64,000 nucleotides of DNA from Vanilla planifolia (taxonomy: Eukaryota; Streptophyta; Magnoliopsida; Asparagales; Orchidaceae): positions 5,134,068 through 5,198,067 of the forward strand of contig CM043865.1 in NCBI GenBank assembly GCA_023846275.1, in the 5' to 3' direction. Of the stretch, positions 52,601 to 63,288 are shown piece by piece; the stretch's first letter is position 1, and the number at the start of each line of letters is the position of its first letter. A program made the position numbers and the translations under genes. Below the pieces are notes generated by a model, which had not been told where the DNA came from, searched no databases, and saw nothing but the letters and a program-made list of their open reading frames with translations.

Positions 52601-53963
52601 TGCTCTCAGAGACGACATTTTGACCTTCAGGGGTCGCTGGTGTGTACCATCACATCAGGAGTTCAGGGAGAGGATCCTTCGGGAGGCTCACTATGGAACC
52701 TTGGCTATGCACCCTGGAGAAGTCAAGATGTACAGGAATTTGAGGAGTGTTTTCTGGTGGAGAGGTTTGAAGACAGATGTTGCTGCCTTTGTTAGGAAAT
52801 GCCTTACATGTCAGCAAGTTAAGGCCGAACACCAGAGACCTGGAGGATTGTTACAGAGATTGCCGATTCCGGAGTGGAAATGGGATGACATCACTATGGA
52901 CTTTGTGACTGGTCTTCCTCGTACCAGACAAGGTTTTGACGCCATTTGGGTCATCGTGGATCGAATGACCAAGTCAGCCCATTTCTTATCAATTAAGAAG
53001 ACGGATTCAGCGGCACAATTGGCAGAGGTATATATTCAGCAGATTGTCAGATTGCATGGAATTCCCCGATCTATTATTTCTGACAGAGACGCCAAGTTCA
53101 CATCACAGTTTTGGAGGAGCTTACACGCTGCCATGGGTACACAGTTGAAGTTTAGTACTGCTTATCATCCTCAGACAGATGGACAGTCTGAGCGGACTAT
53201 TCGGACCTTGGAGAATTTGCTACGCTTGAGCGTACAAACTTACTCAACAGATTGGACTAGACGATTACCCTTGGTAGAGTTTGTGTACAATAACAGCTTC
53301 CAGGCGTCGATTGGTATGGCACCTTACGAGGCGTTGTATGGGCGTAGGTGCAGATCTCCTCTTTGTTGGGAGGAAGGTGATTCCAGGAGAGTGTGGGGAC
53401 CCCAGATTGTAGAGGAGACCACAGCGGAAGTCAAGTTATTGCAGGACAGATTACGTACTGTGCAAGATCGCCAGAAGAAATATTATGATCCTAAGCACAA
53501 GGCTGTTGAGTTTTCTGTGGGAGATAGGGTATTCCTGAAGGTCAGTCCTATGCGGGGTCTATTCAGGTTTGGAAAGCCTTCTAAGCTTCGACCTCGTTAC
53601 ATTGGACCCTATCCTATTCTGGAGAGGATCGGTGAAGTGGCTTACAGGTTGGCACTTCCTGAGCATCTGACTGAGATTCACAATGTGTTCCATGTTTCGA
53701 ATCTCAAGAAATATGTGCCAGATCCTTCTCATTGCATCAGTGATGATCTTTCTGGTTTACAAGTGGCACCAGATTCTTCTTATGTGGAACTACCAGTTCG
53801 CATCCTCGAGGAGAGCAGCAGACAGCTGAGGAACAGGTCGTTTCCTATGGTCAAGGTTCTGTGGAATAGACATGACGAAAGGGAGGCAACCTGGGAGCTA
53901 GAGCAGGATGTTGCTGAAAAATGGCCGGAACTTCTTGCTGAATTTCGAGGGCGAAATTCCTGA
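49602..53963 (+). CDS. Gag-Pol polyprotein of a Ty3/gypsy chromovirus, intact
   Basis: A single frame of 1453 codons from the ATG at 49602 (context CAGTATGGCT); the open frame extends 15 codons upstream without an ATG, which is why I start here. Domains with rough residues: Gag capsid region 40-215; zinc knuckle [14 protein letters not shown] 272-285; aspartic protease DTGA at 337; reverse transcriptase about 525-700 with FIDD active site 668-671; RNase H from TDAS at 816; integrase zinc finger H1030, H1037, C1067, C1070; integrase core D1100, D1161, E1197 with DD35E spacing; GPY/F-type region near 1330; chromodomain-like segment about 1397-1447 containing '[16 protein letters not shown]'. 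The domain order RT-RNaseH-IN and the C-terminal segment identify a chromovirus; Tekay/Del clade by look. No stop or frameshift, so this copy could be autonomous. Such proteins copy the element RNA in virus-like particles and insert it into chromatin. Confidence 0.95.
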   Translation: MAGTRRLSARGAARGRPVSTTPTPETIPALPVEPAVDRWIDAFMRLRPRSFSGSADPAVADDWMAHMLELFDALGCPFGRRVVLAALVLEGEAATWWRGQRRAMFGEAQNSEIAWDDFVEAFRECYIPASAMAQFRRELIHLRQGQMSVNDYLSRFTYLARYAVELVPSEERRCEMFLEGLRPMLQRQLVVSRFARFRDLVEAARSVELIDIRMEAQRETHNKRKEFRNIQQNKKGKRHRDHSGTQEVVVRPRPISERPVQQTGTRTGGIICYHCRQPGHKKCDCPELKKQRITGPVGSSGGQPRVFALTRQQASESPEVITGMLHFGNVQCMTLFDTGASHSFVAERIWNQISGSKGYLKEPLLVRLPDGKEIPTVQKIDGSILISGHEFVTELICVPLAEFDIILGMDWLCHHAVVLDCWEKKVRIRVPGSGDVIYFGLNRQIPLISVLQAGRLVSKGCTGWLAYVTDSQATTTPMSDIPVVRDFPMVFPEELPGFPPAREVEFSIDLEAGVAPIARAPYRMAPAELAELKTQLQDLLDKGLIRPSCSPWGAPVLFVKKKDGSMRLCVDYRELNKVTIRNRYPLPRIDDLLDQLQGATVFSKIDLRSGYHQIRIRDSDVPKTAFRTRYGHYEFTVLPFGLTNAPAVFMNLMHRVFHAFLDRFVIIFIDDILIYSRDRDTHADQLRTVLTVLRENELYAKFSKCSFWLDSVAFLGHIVSAEGVAVDPSRIRAIIDWKRPSSVTEIRSFLGLAGYYRKFVPHFSRLAAPLTQLTRKGKSFEWTESCENSFLELKQRLSTAPVLMLPTQEKPYQMYTDASHIGLGAVLMQDNRVIAYASRQLKDHEKNYPTHDLELAAVIFALKIWRHYLYGVPVDCFSDHKSLKYLFTQKELNLRQRRWLELIKDYELTINYCEGKANPVADALSRHAVVHNMLVCDSIPDLDWNVERCQEQLSIQRLVHRLSSLTIRADWLSEMRDLQLCDEELKEKIELASQGLGGDFALRDDILTFRGRWCVPSHQEFRERILREAHYGTLAMHPGEVKMYRNLRSVFWWRGLKTDVAAFVRKCLTCQQVKAEHQRPGGLLQRLPIPEWKWDDITMDFVTGLPRTRQGFDAIWVIVDRMTKSAHFLSIKKTDSAAQLAEVYIQQIVRLHGIPRSIISDRDAKFTSQFWRSLHAAMGTQLKFSTAYHPQTDGQSERTIRTLENLLRLSVQTYSTDWTRRLPLVEFVYNNSFQASIGMAPYEALYGRRCRSPLCWEEGDSRRVWGPQIVEETTAEVKLLQDRLRTVQDRQKKYYDPKHKAVEFSVGDRVFLKVSPMRGLFRFGKPSKLRPRYIGPYPILERIGEVAYRLALPEHLTEIHNVFHVSNLKKYVPDPSHCISDDLSGLQVAPDSSYVELPVRILEESSRQLRNRSFPMVKVLWNRHDEREATWELEQDVAEKWPELLAEFRGRNS

Positions 53964-53964
53964 T

Positions 53965-53977
53965 AAGGTGGGGAGAT
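53965..53977 (+). promoter_or_regulatory. Polypurine tract
   Basis: AAGGTGGGGAGAT directly before the middle LTR start, just after the gag-pol stop. It primes plus-strand synthesis. The reverse complement is at 63275-63287 next to the inverted LTR. Confidence 0.85.
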
Positions 53978-56900
53978 TGTTATACCCGGTAAAATTTTAT
54001 ATATTTGATCTTTAATAAATTAATTGTGGCTTGGATGATTTCGAATCGACAGTAGGATGAGCCAGGAACTCAATTGTAGGCTATTGGAATTTCTGAAATC
54101 TTTTGGGAATTTTTCGGAGCACCGAGGAATTTTTAATTAATTTTCCCTATTTAATTGGATTTATTAGATTTTTAGAAATTCGAAAATCTAATTAAATTAA
54201 ACCGGAAATCGTTTTTTTTTTATCGCGCGTGAACCGGACCGGAACGGTTCAGCGGAGGCGGAGGCGGTTCGCCGGGTGAGTTTGCGTGTGCGTTCTAATA
54301 AGCGGATCGGACGGTCGAGATCGGCGGGTGAGATCGAACCGGCTGATCGGGTGCTTACCGTGTCGATAGCGTGTCGACAGCGCGTATTGTGTGCTCACCG
54401 TGTGGATAGCGTGTCGACAGCGCGTATCGGGTGCTCACGTGTCGAAAACGTGTCGAACGCGTAACGGGTTCACCGTGTCGGCCCGGGGTATAAAAACCCT
54501 CGCGAAGCAGCGAATAGGGTTTTCGTTCGACGGCGATAGTGAGGAAATTCCCGGCGTACGGCGCGTGATTCCGGCGGCCTGGCAAGGGGCTTTTTGTGCC
54601 CGGAGATTCACGAGACCGAGGAGAGTCGATTGAGACCAAATTCGTTCGGCGAGGAGCTGCGGCGAGCTGCGGACGAGCTTCACCGTCGCCGGCGTCTTCG
54701 AGGTAGGAATTTCAGATATTTAAATTAGATAATTAGCAAATTGAAGCATGTATTAGTTTGCAAATCTCTATCTAAGCATGCGAATGTGATTTTTGAAGCT
54801 AATTGTGCAAATTATCGAAAATTGCATGTTAGGGTTTTCGGGACGTTAATTTGTTTCGCCGAAATTGGAAAATTACCAAGCATGAGGATTTAAATATGCC
54901 ACTTTATTCATGTTAATATGATTGTATAATGCTAGAACTATAATTTCGTGAATTGTCAACATGAGGATTAGACGAAACTGCTCGGCGGAAAACTTGATTT
55001 AAACCTTAGGAAATTAGCGACATTATTGGAACATTAGGATAGTACGAACATGTTCTCCTTGTTCGCAGTCGCCGGAAATCGACGGAATGATCGTAGTGGT
55101 CGGCTATTGCGGCGGCTAGGGTTTCGCGGACGACGGGCGAAGGAAGGAGACGAATTAAGGATTAATTAGGGATTAGTTGAATTATTAAGAGAATAATAAT
55201 AATATTAATCATTAATATTATATATAAGCGTCGGCTGAATTTCGGATTAATAACTGACCGGCGGGGTTTGGTTCAGCATGAAAGCCCGAACCGGTGGCAA
55301 GATGCGATTCAGGGGATTCGGCGCGGTATAGTGATTAGCAAAATTTTAAATTCGGGGAATTATTCCGAATTTTGGAAAAAATGGATAAAATGCAAAATTT
55401 GATATTTCAAATTTAGGAAAAATTCGATAATTGAGTTTTAGGAATTATTTACATTTAGAAAATTCAAGGAAAATCAGAAAACTTGGAAATGAGAAATTTC
55501 GAAAATTCTAGAGATCAGTGGGTAAAGAACAAATTTCCTGAAGTGGGGAAAAATGTTATCACTGATGACAGTACAGCTGGAAACAGTCAGACAAAGGTAT
55601 GGTACACGGATGCTACCAGAACAGTCAGTAATTGACAATTGTGTTGCTTTGATGGCAACGGCATGGATTGAGTCAGTTTATTCAGTATTGGCATATTTCA
55701 TGGATTGGCATATTGGACCGGACTACTATAGACCCTATATGATGTTTTAGGGTAGTTGTGGTAGGTAACTGTGCGGTTCGGACTTAGCTTCCACAGTATA
55801 CATGTAGACTGGTATACGCCTTGTTATACCTGGACACATGTTGCCGAATCTTGGAGTTAGAGATTGGCAATGACTGTAGGGGCGTGAGCTTCTATGGAAG
55901 TTGTTGGTAGAGGACTCCTTGGGACGGTGGCTGAGTCAATCTCTCCTGGTCCATGTGTGTAGGCCTGCGCGCCTGAGGGTGGCAGGGGTGTCTCGCAGTG
56001 GCTAGCCAAGTGTGTAGGCCTGCGCGCCTTAGGGTGGCAGGGGTGTCTCACGTTGGCTAGAGATTATGTGACTGGATCTGTCTGTAGTCTCCAGGAGATT
56101 GATTGACGAGAGACACTGCGGTGTCGGGTGCTTAGGCGCCATGCGTGTTTCGAGATGGGCATTCCCACTGGCACGTTGCCTGGTAGCCCAGAGGAGAGCT
56201 ACTCTGGTGTGACTGGGGTGGCTGTGGTTGGTCGGAGTCTGGGACTGAGAGTGCCTATCCACCGTACATTGTTATGCTGTATTCCTGTATTTTTGCTATT
56301 ATCCTTCTCTTGCATGTGAGTTTTACTAGCTGACTTTCCTACTGGGCGTAGCTCATTCCTGTATTATATATTTTCAGTGGCTCGGCAGACTTGACGCTAC
56401 CGGATTAGGTGGGATCGTGGTCAGCAGGCTTGTGAAGGATTTCTGATTGGTGATTGTCTGAGATATTCTGGTTAGTTGATTGTTGCTGTTGGATGTTTCA
56501 GTGAGACTGTTATTCTCATATGTTACATATAATTTGAGGGTAATTCGGAATTATGTATCTGGATGAACAATATTACACTTGTGGACTTGTATCTTATTCT
56601 TGTAATGTAGTTCCATTTACTGTCTTATCTTATTGTCTTGGAGTATGGTGAGTGGAGTGTTACATTTATCTGTGGATGTTATATATCTTTCTGTTTGATG
56701 GTGAGGTCATTACATGACTATGGAACTTAACCGTGGGGGTTCAGACTTCTATTAGATCGGTTCTCCTACCGGTGTGGGTAAGGAGTATTTGGTCTAGTAG
56801 GAGTAACATTGCGCGAGTCCATCTGTTAACTCAGGAGTCATGAACCTGACTTGACGGTGTACCCGGGAGATGGGATCCACATTGTTAAGGAAAGTAGGTG

Positions 56901-57040
56901 TGTAATGATGTGTTATATCCTATGTTTTCGTAGGCTGCTCAGGTTGGTATGGGACGATCTGAGCTGTCTATATAAAAAAAAAAAAAAAAAAAAAAAAAAT
57001 GTATGCCAAAAATCAGCCTAGGAAGAAATGGGGTGTAACA
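53978..57040 (+). repeat. Middle LTR, 3063 bp, shared by two internal regions
   Basis: Complete, TGTTA to TAACA. It acts as 3' LTR of the intact copy and as 5' LTR of the broken copy. TATA box at 54489-54495. Substitutions seen against LTR 1 are at about 48219/55825 and 48471/56071 only. Confidence 0.93.
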
Positions 57041-57044
57041 GTAG

Positions 57045-57056
57045 TGGTATCAGAGC
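57045..57056 (+). promoter_or_regulatory. Primer-binding site of the second internal region
   Basis: TGGTATCAGAGC at the same spacing after the middle LTR as in copy 1. It shows that a second complete element start follows with no flanking host DNA. Confidence 0.9.
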
Positions 57057-57199
57057 CCTAGGTGAGGATAACGGGGCTAGACGTGTATAGGGGTTCAACC
57101 CAAGGTGGGGAGAACTGTTGATTCTTTTGTATACTATAGTAGTCCATATGCCAATTGCCAAATGACGACTCTAATGCCAGATTAATTGTTTTTGACAGT

Positions 57200-59206
57200 A
57201 TGGCTGGTACCAGGAGACTTTCCGCTCGTGGAGCAGCTAGAGGCAGACCGGTATCTACTACTCCTACCCCGGAGACGATCCCAGCATTGCCAGTTGAGCC
57301 AGCCGTGGATCGTTGGATCGATGCCTTCATGCGGTTGCGTCCGCGGAGCTTCAGTGGGTCGGCTGACCCAGCGGTGGCAGATGACTGGATGGCTCATATG
57401 CTTGAGCTATTTGATGCCTTGGGATGTCCATTCGGCAGGAGGGTAGTGCTTGCTGCTCTAGTGTTGGAGGGAGAGGCTGCTACCTGGTGGAGAGGCCAGC
57501 GGCGCGCTATGTTTGGGGAGGCCCAGAACAGTGAGATAGCATGGGATGACTTTGTTGAGGCATTCAGGGAGTGCTACATTCCGGCCTCTGCCATGGCTCA
57601 GTTCAGGAGGGAACTTATACACCTCAGGCAGGGCCAGATGTCAGTGAACGATTACTTATCGAGGTTCACTTATCTGGCGAGGTACGCCGTAGAGCTGGTG
57701 CCTTCTGAGGAACGCAGATGTGAGATGTTCCTGGAGGGACTTCGTCCTATGCTGCAGCGCCAGCTAGTTGTGAGTCGGTTTGCCAGGTTTCGTGACTTGG
57801 TGGAGGCTGCGAGATCCGTTGAGCTTATTGATATCCGGATGGAGGCCCAGAGAGAGACTCATAACAAGAGGAAGGAATTCAGAAATATCCAACAAAACAA
57901 AAAGGGCAAGAGACACAGAGATCACAGTGGTACTCAGGAGGTCGTGGTCCGGCCACGACCTATTTCTGAGAGACCAGTGCAGCAGACAGGTACCCGGACT
58001 GGGGGGATTATCTGCTACCATTGTCGACAGCCCGGACACAAGAAGTGCGACTGCCCAGAGTTGAAGAAACAGAGGATCACGGGACCGGTTGGTTCATCTG
58101 GGGGACAGCCCAGGGTATTTGCACTGACTCGGCAGCAGGCTTCAGAGTCACCAGAAGTGATCACAGGTATGCTTCATTTTGGCAACGTGCAGTGCATGAC
58201 TTTGTTTGATACTGGTGCATCTCATTCTTTTGTTGCTGAGAGGATCTGGAATCAGATATCAGGATCCAAGGGTTACTTGAAGGAACCCTTACTGGTTAGA
58301 CTTCCTGATGGGAAAGAGATTCCCACTGTTCAGAAGATTGACGGATCTATTCTGATTAGTGGACACGAATTCGTGACAGAGTTGATATGTGTGCCACTAG
58401 CAGAGTTCGACATCATTTTGGGGATGGATTGGTTGTGCCACCATGCAGTGGTTCTGGATTGTTGGGAGAAGAAGGTCAGGATCAGAGTGCCTGGTTCGGG
58501 GGATGTGATATACTTTGGTCTGAACAGGCAGATTCCCCTGATCTCAGTTCTTCAGGCTGGAAGGTTAGTAAGTAAGGGTTGTACTGGTTGGTTGGCCTAT
58601 GTGACCGATAGCCAAGCCACCACTACCCCTATGTCAGATATTCCAGTGGTGAGAGACTTTCCTATGGTTTTTCCAGAGGAGTTGCCTGGATTTCCACCAG
58701 CTAGGGAAGTGGAGTTTTCAATTGATTTGGAGGCAGGAGTAGCTCCTATTGCTAGAGCTCCTTACAGGATGGCTCCAGCCGAGCTAGCAGAGTTGAAGAC
58801 TCAGTTACAGGACTTATTAGACAAGGGACTCATACGCCCCAGTTGTTCACCTTGGGGTGCCCCTGTCTTATTTGTCAAGAAGAAAGATGGTAGTATGAGG
58901 CTGTGTGTGGATTATAGGGAATTGAATAAGGTTACTATTCGTAACCGATACCCTTTACCACGCATCGATGATTTGCTGGATCAACTTCAGGGAGCAACTG
59001 TGTTCTCCAAGATTGACTTACGCTCGGGTTATCACCAGATCCGGATTAGAGATTCTGATGTACCCAAGACAGCATTCCGTACTAGATACGGACATTACGA
59101 GTTCACAGTGTTGCCTTTTGGATTGACTAATGCTCCAGCAGTATTTATGAACCTGATGCATCGAGTTTTTCATGCCTTTCTGGATCGGTTTGTGATAACA
59201 ACCTGA
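57200..59206 (+). pseudogene. Truncated gag-pol, broken inside reverse transcriptase
   Basis: Translation equals the intact copy (offset 7598) through capsid, zinc knuckle, protease and the first part of reverse transcriptase. The last shared base is 59196. The break falls just before the FIDD active site, after which a few foreign codons lead to a stop. RNase H, integrase and the chromodomain-like segment are absent, so it cannot encode a working polymerase. Its Gag and protease part is intact and could be made from the middle LTR promoter. Confidence 0.93.
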
Positions 59207-59211
59207 GCAGC
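59197..59211. other. Inversion junction with templated insert
   Basis: Between gag-pol(+) and the inverted LTR lie about 15 nt. CAACCTGAGCAGC at 59199-59211 (13 nt) equals 59297-59309 in the adjacent inverted LTR, same orientation, 98 bp away. The inverted LTR then starts about 10 bp inside its terminus. Confidence 0.8.
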
Positions 59212-59241
59212 ATTTCTTCCTAGGCTGATTTTTGGCATACA

Positions 59242-59272
<31 letters not shown>

Positions 59273-60703
59273 TAGACAGCTCAGATCGTCCCATACCAAC
59301 CTGAGCAGCCTACGAAAACATAGGATATAACACATCATTACACACCTACTTTCCTTAACAATGTGGATCCCATCTCCCGGGTACACCGTCAAGTCAGGTT
59401 CATGACTCCTGAGTTAACAGATGGACTCGCGCAATGTTACTCCTACTAGACCAAATACTCCTTACCCACACCGGTAGGAGAACCGATCTAATAGAAGTCT
59501 GAACCCCCACGGTTAAGTTCCATAGTCATGTAATGACCTCACCATCAAACAGAAAGATATATAACATCCACAGATAAATGTAGCACTCCACTCACCATAC
59601 TCCAAGACAATAAGATAAGACAGTAAATGGAACTACATTACAAGAATAAGATACAAGTCCACAAGTGTAATATTGTTCATCCAGATACATAATTCCGAAT
59701 TACCCTCAAATTATATGTAACATATGAGAATAACAGTCTCACTGAAACATCCAACAGCAACAATCAACTAACCAGAATATCTCAGACAATCACCAATCAG
59801 AAATCCTTCACAAGCCTGCTGACCACGATCCCACCTAATCCGGTAGCGTCAAGTCTGCCGAGCCACTGAAAATATATAATACAGGAATGAGCTACGCCCA
59901 GTAGGAAAGTCAGCTAGTAAAACTCACATGCAAGAGAAGGATAATAGCAAAAATACAGGAATACAGCATAACAATGTACGGTGGATAGGCACTCTCAGTC
60001 CCAGACTCCGACCAACCACAGCCACCCCAGTCACACCAGAGTAGCTCTCCTCTGGGCTACCAGGCAACGTGCCAGTGGGAACGCCCATCTCGAAACACGC
60101 ATGGCGCCTAAGCACCCGACACCGCAGTGTCTCTCGTCAATCAATCTCCTGGAGACTACAGACAGATCCAGTCACATAATCTCTAGCCAACGTGAGACAC
60201 CCCTGCCACCCTAAGGCGCGCAGGCCTACACACTTGGCTAGCCACTGCGAGACACCCCTGCCACCCTCAGGCGCGCAGGCCTACACACATGGACCAGGAG
60301 AGATTGACTCAGCCACCGTCCCAAGGAGTCCTCTACCAACAACTTCCATAGAAGCTCACGCCCCTACAGTCATTGCCAATCTCTAACTCCAAGATTCGGC
60401 AACATGTGTCCAGGTACAACAAGGCGTATACCAGTCTACATGTATACTGTGGAAGCTAAGTCCGAACCGCACAGTTACCTACCACAACTACCCTAAAACA
60501 TCATATAGGGTCTATAGTAGTCCGGTCCAATATGCCAATCCATGAAATATGCCAATACTGAATAAACTGACTCAATCCATGCCGTTGCCATCAAAGCAAC
60601 ACAATTGTCAATTACTGACTGTTCTGGTAGCATCCGTGTACCATACCTTTGTCTGACTGTTTCCAGCTGTACTGTCATCAGTGATAACATTTTTCCCCAC
60701 TTC

Positions 60704-62711
60704 AGGAAATTTGTTCTTTACCCACTGATCTCTAGAATTTTCGAAATTTCTCATTTCCAAGTTTTCTGATTTTCCTTGAATTTTCTAAATGTAAATAATT
60801 CCTAAAACTCAATTATCGAATTTTTCCTAAATTTGAAATATCAAATTTTGCATTTTATCCATTTTTTCCAAAATTCGGAATAATTCCCCGAATTTAAAAT
60901 TTTGCTAATCACTATACCGCGCCGAATCCCCTGAATCGCATCTTGCCACCGGTTCGGGCTTTCATGCTGAACCAAACCCCGCCGGTCAGTTATTAATCCG
61001 AAATTCAGCCGACGCTTATATATAATATTAATGATTAATATTATTATTATTCTCTTAATAATTCAACTAATCCCTAATTAATCCTTAATTCGTCTCCTTC
61101 CTTCGCCCGTCGTCCGCGAAACCCTAGCCGCCGCAATAGCCGACCAATACGATCATTCCGTCGATTTCCGGCGACTGCGAACAAGGAGAACATGTTCGTA
61201 CTATCCTAATGTTCCAATAATGTCGCTAATTTCCTAAGGTTTAAATCAAGTTTTCCGCCGAGCAGTTTCGTCTAATCCTCATGTTGACAATTCACGAAAT
61301 TATAGTTCTAGCATTATACAATCATATTAACATGAATAAAGTGGCATATTTAAATCCTCATGCTTGGTAATTTTTCCAATTTCGGCGAAACAAATTAACG
61401 TCCCGAAAACCCTAACATGCAATTTCGATAATTTGTACAATTAGCTTCAAAAATCACATTCGCATGCTTAGATAGAGATTTGCAAACTAATACATGCTTC
61501 AATTTGCTAATTATCTAATTTAAATATCTGAAATTCCTACCTCGAAGACGCCGGCGACGGTGAAGCTCGTCCGCAGCTCGCCGCAGCTCCTCGCCGAACG
61601 AATTTGGTCTCAATCGACTCTCCTCGGTCTCGTGAATCTCCGGGCACAAAAAGCCCCTTGCCAGGCCGCCGGAATCACGCGCCGTACGCCGGGAATTTCC
61701 TATGGTTTTTCCATAGGAAATTTGTTCTTTACCCACTGATCTCTAGAATTTTCGAAATTTCTCATTTCCAAGTTTTCTGATTTTCCTTGAATTTTCTAAA
61801 TGTAAATAATTCCTAAAACTCAATTATCGAATTTTTCCTAAATTTGAAATATCAAATTTTGCATTTTATCCATTTTTTCCAAAATTCGGAATAATTCCCC
61901 GAATTTAAAATTTTGCTAATCACTATACCGCGCCGAATCCCCTGAATCGCATCTTGCCACCGGTTCGGGCTTTCATGCTGAACCAAACCCCGCCGGTCAG
62001 TTATTAATCCGAAATTCAGCCGACGCTTATATATAATATTAATGATTAATATTATTATTATTCTCTTAATAATTCAACTAATCCCTAATTAATCCTTAAT
62101 TCGTCTCCTTCCTTCGCCCGTCGTCCGTGAAACCCTAGCCGCCGCAATAGCCGACCAATACGATCATTCCGTCGATTTCCGGCGACTGCGAACAAGGAGA
62201 ACATGTTCGTACTATCCTAATGTTCCAATAATGTCGCTAATTTCCTAAGGTTTAAATCAAGTTTTCCGCCGAGCAGTTTCGTCTAATCCTCATGTTGACA
62301 ATTCACGAAATTATAGTTCTAGCATTATACAATCATATTAACATGAATAAAGTGGCATATTTAAATCCTCATGCTTGGTAATTTTCCAATTTCGGCGAAA
62401 CAAATTAACGTCCCGAAAACCCTAACATGCAATTTTCGATAATTTGTACAATTAGCTTCAAAAATCACATTCGCATGCTTAGATAGAGATTTGCAAACTA
62501 ATACATGCTTCAATTTGCTAATTATCTAATTTAAATATCTGAAATTCCTACCTCGAAGACGCCGGCGACGGTGAAGCTCGTCCGCAGCTCGCCGCAGCTC
62601 CTCGCCGAACGAATTTGGTCTCAATCGACTCTCCTCGGTCTCGTGAATCTCCGGGCACAAAAAGCCCCTTGCCAGGCCGCCGGAATCACGCGCCGTACGC
62701 CGGGAATTTCC
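60704..62711 (-). repeat. Direct duplication of 997 bp inside the inverted LTR
   Basis: Copies 60704-61700 and 61715-62711 lie in direct orientation with 14 nt between (61701-61714). They differ by one substitution seen (cgtccgCgaa versus cgtccgTgaa) and two 1-bp indels. Both share variants absent from the plus LTRs: 'cgaccaatac' for 'cgaccactac', and 'tttgtacaa' for 'tttgcacaa'. Confidence 0.92.
61694..61722. repeat. Perfect hairpin at the duplication joint
   Basis: A 12-bp stem (61694-61705 with 61711-61722) around a TTTTT loop. Within it TTTCCTATGGTTTTTCCA (61696-61713) matches gag-pol at 51060-51077 and 58658-58675 exactly over 18 nt. Confidence 0.9.
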
Positions 62712-63288
62712 TCACTATCGCCGTCGAACGAAAACCCTATTCGCTGCTTCGCGAGGGTTTTTATACCCCGGGCCGACACGGTGAACCCGTTACGCGTTCG
62801 ACACGTTTTCGACACGTGAGCACCCGATACGCGCTGTCGACACGCTATCCACACGGTAAGCACACAATACGCGCTGTCGACACGCTATCGACACGGTAAG
62901 CACCCGATCAGCCGGTTCGATCTCACCCGCCGATCTCGACCGTCCGATCCGCTTATTAGAACGCACACGCAAACTCACCCGGCGAACCGCCTCCGCCTCC
63001 GCTGAACCGTTCCGGTCCGGTTCACGCGCGATAAAAAAAACGATTTCCGGTTTAATTTAATTAGATTTTCGAATTTCTAAAAATCTAATAAATCCAATTA
63101 AATAGGGAAAATTAATTAAAAATTCCTCGGTGCTCCGAAAAATTCCCAAAAGATTTCAGAAATTCCAATAGCCTACAATTGAGTTCCTGGCTCATCCTAC
63201 TGTCGATTCGAAATCATCCAAGCCACAATTAATTTATTAAAGATCAAATACATAAAATTTTACCGGGTATAACAATCTCCCCACCTTA

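Larger units (their letters stand above)
59211..63274 (-). repeat. Inverted LTR with internal 1-kb duplication, 4064 bp
   Basis: Minus-oriented LTR. Its 3' terminal ~10 bp are missing at the 59.2-kb junction; its 5' end (TGTTA, read on minus) is intact at 63274. Removing the 1011-bp excess and restoring the missing 10 bp gives 3063 bp, the length of the middle LTR. TATA box (minus) at 62759-62765. Confidence 0.92.

Noticed and set aside
50166-52832. Small frames antisense or shifted to gag-pol
   Set aside because: Shadows of the long conserved polyprotein frame.
59211-63274. Inverted LTR as a solo LTR or separate nested insertion
   Set aside because: One terminus lacks ~10 bp and is fused to the gag-pol break, while the other continues into polypurine tract and gag-pol. 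So it is part of an inverted element copy, not a solo LTR.
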